NCBI GenBank assembly: GCA_947396885.1
Contig: OX377204.1
Location: 3,968,001-4,032,000 of the forward strand
Length of the DNA stretch: 64,000 bases
Direction: 5' to 3'
Origin: Heligmosomoides polygyrus polygyrus
Taxonomy: Eukaryota; Nematoda; Chromadorea; Rhabditida; Heligmosomidae
Shown: piece by piece, positions 61,601 through 64,000 of the stretch
How positions within the stretch are numbered: position 1 is the stretch's first letter
Layout: every line of letters begins with the position of its first letter
Notes under the pieces: generated by a model
The model's database searches: none
The model's input: the letters and a program-made list of their open reading frames with translations, nothing else
What the model was told of the DNA's origin: nothing
Program-made: the position numbers and the translations under genes

Positions 61601-62655
61601 TTTCCAAGTTACGAAGCAGTGGAGAGGACGCAGAGGAGTAATTTTTTTCGTTTTGTTATTGTTTTGGCTGGAGCTGGGGCGTCCTAGAATGGCCTTTTAA
61701 AGAAAAGTCCCACTTGGAAAATCCTTTAGAAGGTCTCTATAAAAGTTCCTTTTAGGACGTCGTGTTGTTTTGAAACCATTTTTTAAAGTTCCCGTCTGTT
61801 CGTCGTTTCGGTTTTCTTGCGATGCTTCCTCCACATGAGAAGTATTAGTTGTTTTGAAGTATGGGTACGTATTTTAAAAGGCTTTTTGGTCCGACTCTTT
61901 CTCCTCGTGAGCTACTGGAGCTGTTCTATAGTTGGAAAACATTTTTCGGAATTTTTGTCGGCTATGTCATATGTGTACAACCACCCCAAAGAAGACTGGA
62001 AGATAAGGGAAGGTGTATGTAGAAGCTGGTTACGCATTTTCGGCCACGTTCGCCTCTCCCAGCGGTAGCCGCACAGGGTAGACAAGGTGTACGGGAAAGC
62101 ACCTGCACCTCAGCTTAGAATGTGAGACTAAGGTCGGGCTTGAGCTCGAGCGCTATACAGGCATCCGGGCATTCTTCTGGTTGACCTTGGGATCTCTATA
62201 ACAGCTCCAGGACGCCTCAATGTGTTCTGGATCTACTCCAGTGACTTTAGATCAGTGTTCAGACTTCCTCCACTGGACTATGACGAGGTGCGATACTTCT
62301 ATTCTCTCCAATGTCCACGCTTTTAACAGTTTGATGGTGATTTTTGTAAGGTGGAAGAGACATTCGTTGTGGTAACTTCAAATTAATTTGACCTTTCAGG
62401 TTCTGAGAAAGGCGATCTGGCCGAAACATCGAAGCCAACAAAGCCCTTTTAACAAGCTCCTATTATGAGAACATTATAGAACATTATTTAATGCAAAGTT
62501 TATCATTATTTATCAGTACAGTTTTTACCGTCAGTTTCTACAGAGTGGATACATCAGAAATGAGCATACAATACTTAAAAACACGACAAAAACGTGCCCA
62601 TGTTAAAGCTTCATAGATTATTAGTAGTATAGGAGACCTGTTGAAGAAAAGTCCA
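61601..62655. other. No gene supported
   Basis: AT-rich with short frames. It forms the region downstream of the terminal exon at 62656-62726. Confidence 0.3.
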
Positions 62656-62726
62656 TCATGCTCCAGGTTTCGTTCCGACAAGGGCATCGACTACGGCTTG
62701 ATCGGCTCCACTAAGCGCTATTGCAC
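62656..62726 (-). CDS. Terminal exon of a second small secreted-peptide gene
   Basis: After a TCGTTTCAG acceptor, two bases complete a codon, then AIALSGADQAVVDALVGTKP and a short end lead to TGA. It matches the last exon at 56137-56070 in length (71 against 68 bases), phase, the central GGAD/SGAD core and the KPG end. Exon 1 would lie at higher coordinates. I do not find it before 64000; a piggyBac-type MITE and a SINE occupy that space. Confidence 0.55.
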
Positions 62727-62832
62727 CTGAAACGATAACAATGATACAAAGGGTATTACCTGAAACCCTACCTGACCGCGATAGATGCACGCAAATTGCT
62801 TGCTATCAGCTGTGCCTTTTAATACAGTTTAA

Positions 62833-63113
62833 CCCTTCCACGACATTGTCCGATGATGTCGTCAGACACTTTTTTTTGCCGCGTGGAACAATGTCGGACG
62901 ATGTCGTTGGACACCATCATAAAAATAGTTCATGGAAAATTATCAAGCATTTATTAGTACAAATTTAACCAATGAGTCCACTAATATCTGCGGTCAAGAT
63001 GGTCATTGGGGAACCTTATCCGTTACTGTTTTTGATATTTAACAAATAATTCAAATAAGCAGCGCGCTGTCCCACGCGGCAGTCAACTGAAAATCGCGCG
63101 TGTGGTGAAAGGG
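62833..63113. mobile_element. piggyBac-like MITE, 281 bp
   Basis: TTAA on both sides (62829-62832 and 63114-63117) and ends CCCTTCCACGACA / TGTGGTGAAAGGG, inverted with few mismatches. TTAA with CCC ends is the piggyBac signature. The interior contains a repeated CATTGTCCGATGATGTCGTC-like phrase twice. No transposase. Confidence 0.8.
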
Positions 63114-63341
63114 TTAAACCACTATTTTATTTTCAGGTTTACGAGTGACAGCCCTTTTTAATTAACAGAATAAAATTCTAAACAACAATAAACAAATGAA
63201 TCAAGAACCTTATTTAAACTGAGGATTTGAAGTCACTTCAAAAATTCAAAAGGCGATAGAATACCAAATAAAAGAATAAGGATAAAGGGTAAAGGACTTG
63301 GGACTTGGCATGTCCTGAATGGCTAAAATACAATGCACGCG

Positions 63342-63375
63342 TGTTCATCGGCTACCTACCGCAATTCATTACAGA
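63342..63375 (+). mobile_element. SINE family 1 scrap
   Basis: GTTCATCGGCTACCTACCGC matches the SINE middle. Only about 35 bp survive. Confidence 0.4.
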
Positions 63376-63419
63376 GGAGAAATATACACCGTCTGATAAA
63401 AACACAATAGTAAATCAGT

Positions 63420-63727
63420 AAATAAAGGATAAAGGATAAAAGAATGACGGCGGACGGCGTTACTCCATTCCTTTTGCGATGCGCCACGCATTCTACTTCT
63501 ACGGGATGTCCTGGAGACGATTTGAATGCGTATTTGGCCATACAATGACTTGCGGCGGCCAGCCGATGAACAATTCAGCGCTCTATCCTTCCCAGACAAG
63601 TCTGGTACCAATTCACCGACCCCGGAGGGATGGAAGGCTTGGTTGGCCTGGGCGAGAAATCCGAACCAGGAACCTGGTGTCGGCTGCACGCGACAACCGG
63701 CGCCTCCTTCGACTGCGCTACACGCTT
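63420..63727 (-). mobile_element. SINE family 1 (minus)
   Basis: Full-length, with an AAAGGATAAAGGATAAAAG tail at the left and the head ending TGTAGCGCAGTCG on the minus strand near 63705-63720. It is flanked by AAATAAA-type sequence that may hide the target duplication. Confidence 0.93.
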
Positions 63728-64000
63728 CCAAATAAATAAATAAACAAATAAATAGTAAATACATAAATAATATTTAATTGTTTGTACAAAATAATGCGCA
63801 TTAAGAACACTGCGAACTAGACAACCATCACATAAAAAGAAAACTCAAAAAAGTTCTACAAATAAAAACAAGAACAGTCATCATAACTGGTTTTCGGTGA
63901 GTAGAGAAGCTCCTGGAGAAAATTTAAAGAATAAATAAGACCTTTCTGCTATCTACGTATACGGGAAACTATAAGAAATCATGGGAAATAAAAAAAAACG
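63728..64000. other. No gene seen
   Basis: AT-rich with AAATAAATA microsatellite beside the SINE; nothing else. Confidence 0.4.

Overview
The window looks like gene-poor, repeat-dense chromosomal DNA of a parasitic nematode, most likely a strongylid or hookworm-type worm. Supporting this are short introns with TTTCAG-type acceptors, a two-domain SCP/TAPS (CAP, ASP-like) secreted-protein gene, and RTE, CR1, mariner, Ty3/gypsy and BEL/Pao remnants with tRNA-derived SINEs. The species is an inference. There are no prokaryotic signatures and no CRISPR. A 200-base run of N at 1212-1411 is an assembly gap.

Layout. 1-9 kb holds a CR1 3' end, an RTE scrap, a 21-bp tandem array, SINEs and small MITEs. 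9.1-13.9 kb holds a degraded gypsy pol on the minus strand, split by a ~3.07 kb insertion. 15.6-29 kb (possibly to 30.3 kb) holds the main host gene, a minus-strand CAP gene whose exons I rebuilt from splice sites, reading phase and family motifs. Its last intron is ~10.4 kb and contains a SINE, an RTE scrap and a ~0.9 kb foldback element. That foldback element is itself interrupted by a nearly pristine 7.8 kb Ty3/gypsy retrotransposon with 430/432 bp LTRs, a CAGT target duplication, a 1780-residue gag-pol frame and an extra 484-residue ORF. A perfect 38-bp inverted repeat overlaps the pol stop codon.

31-36 kb holds a short TIR element and a broken BEL/Pao gag that brackets a segment with coding-like, unrecognised ORFs. 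38-41 kb holds GC-rich hairpin MITEs. 42-55 kb holds a head-to-head mariner composite, an RTE with one nonsense codon, a tandem SINE pair, a 261-bp palindrome, and CR1 copies on both strands. 56-63 kb holds a small Gly/Tyr-rich secreted-peptide gene on the minus strand, whose start has been replaced by the end of a mariner copy. A second mariner abuts the first across one TA. The terminal exon of a paralogue of the small gene lies at 62.66 kb.

The genes do not form a pathway. The logic is insertional: transposons have invaded introns and each other, and target duplications record the order. The most novel-looking items are the gypsy accessory ORF with its hairpin, the CAP gene with its nested intron, and the small secreted-peptide pair.
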